Source: Actinokineospora spheciospongiae (lineage in GTDB: Bacteria > Actinomycetota > Actinomycetes > Mycobacteriales > Pseudonocardiaceae). From it: a DNA stretch of 64,000 nt. The stretch is from positions 1 through 64,000 of the forward strand of contig NZ_AYXG01000139.1 in assembly GCF_000564855.1 (NCBI RefSeq), given 5' to 3'. A model generated the notes under the pieces. That model had not been told where the DNA came from and searched no databases. It was given only the letters and a program-made list of their open reading frames with translations. Of this stretch, positions 63,105 to 64,000 are shown in pieces. The position numbers and the translations under genes were made by a program. Position 1 is the stretch's first letter, and every line of letters starts with the position of its first letter.

Positions 63105-64000
63105 CTCCGGGCGCGGTACCGCCACCAGCGGGGGCCGCGCCGCCGTGGCCCTGGCGTCGAGCCACCGCGCCACCCCGGCCGGGGTGGGGGCCTCGAACAG
63201 CGCGCGCACCGGCAGCTCGACGCCGAGCGCTGCGCGGACCAGGCCCGCCAGCCTGGTGACCAGCAGCGAGTGCCCGCCCAGGGCGAAGAAGTCGCCGTCC
63301 GGTCCGACCCGCGCCACCCCGAGCACGTCGGCGAACAGCCCACCGATCAGGTCCACGCGCTCGTCGAGCGGGGCGCGGTGCCCGCCCGGCGCCGCCCGCC
63401 CGGGGACGGGGTCGGGCAGCGCCCGGCGGTCGAGCTTGCCGTTGGCGGTGACGGGCAGCTCGTCGAGCAGCGCCACGACCGAGGGCACCAGGTGCGCGGG
63501 CAGCGTCGCGGCCAGGTGCGCGCGCAGCTCGGCCGGGTCCGGCCGCCGCCCCGGGTGCGCCACCGCGTACCCCACCAGCCTGCGGTCCCCGGTGTGGTGC
63601 TCGCGCACGGCGGCGGCGCTGTGCGCGACGGCCGGGTGCGCCGCCAGCGCGGCCTCCACCTCGCCGAGTTCGACGCGGAACCCGCGCACCTTCACCTGGT
63701 CGTCGGCCCGGCCGAGGTGGACCAGCTCGCCCTCGGCGGTGCGCCGGGCCAGGTCGCCGCTGCGGAACATCACCGCGCCGGTGCCGGAGGGGTCGGCGAC
63801 GAAGCGCTGGGCGGTGAGCCCGGGGCGGTGCAGGTACCCGCGCGCCACCCCCGGTCCGGCCACGTACAGCTCGCCGGTGACACCGGTCGGCACCGGGCGC
63901 AGCCGCTCGTCGAGGACGTGCACCCGCAGGTCGGGGAGGCTGTCGCCGATCACCCCGGCCGCCGCGCCGCCGGTCCGGCCGTCCAGCGGCGCGTGCGTGG
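59934..64000 (-). CDS. NRPS-1 (5' end outside window): A-T then A-less C-T-E
   Basis: About 1355 C-terminal residues of a larger synthetase; the frame is open to the window edge, so the start is not seen. Visible order: end of an A domain, T, C, T, E. The second module has no A domain between C and T. HHIACDG (C), HHLVVDG (E), NGKLDRR (A10) and both T serines are intact. The gene ends with tail [19 protein letters not shown], a probable docking helix for NRPS-2. Its TAG overlaps the NRPS-2 GTG. It is the first visible synthetase; the loading module and the operon promoter lie to the right. Confidence 0.92.
63105..64000 (-). other. NRPS-1 penultimate module (partial A-T), Thr-like
   Basis: Only the A-domain C-terminal part (motifs A6-A10) and a T domain (GGHS near 63262-63280) are present. 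The substrate pocket lies outside the window except for the A10 Lys. The last visible residues THAPLDG resemble the THRPLD stretch just after the pocket in the NRPS-3 threonine domain, which hints at Thr. Confidence 0.75.

Overview
This window comes from a very GC-rich actinomycete. Third codon positions are almost all G or C, GTG starts are common, genes are tightly overlapped, and the gene content (MbtH protein, ECF42-type sigma factor, giant NRPS genes) is typical of filamentous actinobacteria. The genus cannot be fixed from the sequence.

Left part (1-8925): a mixed set of small genes not obviously part of a pathway. In order: a short repeat array; an aminoglycoside-phosphotransferase-fold kinase (+); a secreted small protein (+); a membrane-anchored class III nucleotide cyclase (-); a frame-broken small gene (+); a PAS-GAF sensor-like protein (-); an alpha/beta hydrolase with a candidate upstream leader ORF (-); an internally deleted RibD/DHFR-like pseudogene (+); a YCII/DGPF protein and an ECF42-type sigma factor that overlap by 4 nt (+); and a CphA-like ATP-grasp protein (-) that overlaps the end of the sigma gene.

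Right part (9220-64000): one minus-strand non-ribosomal peptide synthetase (NRPS) operon running off the right edge. In order of transcription it holds NRPS-1 (59934->64000, 5' end missing), NRPS-2 (50362-59934), NRPS-3 (33140-50365), NRPS-4 (10275-33143), an MbtH-like protein (10014-10250) and an Fe(II)/2-oxoglutarate dioxygenase (9220-10014). Every NRPS junction is a start/stop overlap (TAGTG or GTGA), and MbtH/dioxygenase overlap as TGATG, so the line is translationally coupled. The visible assembly line has 16 carrier (T) domains, 15 condensation (C) domains, 14 adenylation (A) domains (one cut by the window edge), 4 epimerase (E) domains, 1 N-methyltransferase and 1 terminal thioesterase.

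Reading specificity residues by eye and assuming colinearity, the visible part of the peptide is: ...(Thr-like)-D-X-Gly-(Pro-like)-Gly-X-(Thr-like)-N-Me-(Val/Ile-like)-Ser-D-Thr-?-Phe-D-Asp-D-?-(Ser-like)-(pipecolate/Pro-like)-TE. The most unusual points are two modules with no adenylation domain (C-T-E ending NRPS-1 and C-T opening NRPS-3), whose residues must be loaded in trans; an apparent scar of a deleted epimerase at the end of NRPS-2; and an epimerase in NRPS-3 with an altered core motif. No stand-alone A domain lies in the window, so the trans-loading enzyme should be elsewhere. I do not recognise the product as a known compound.
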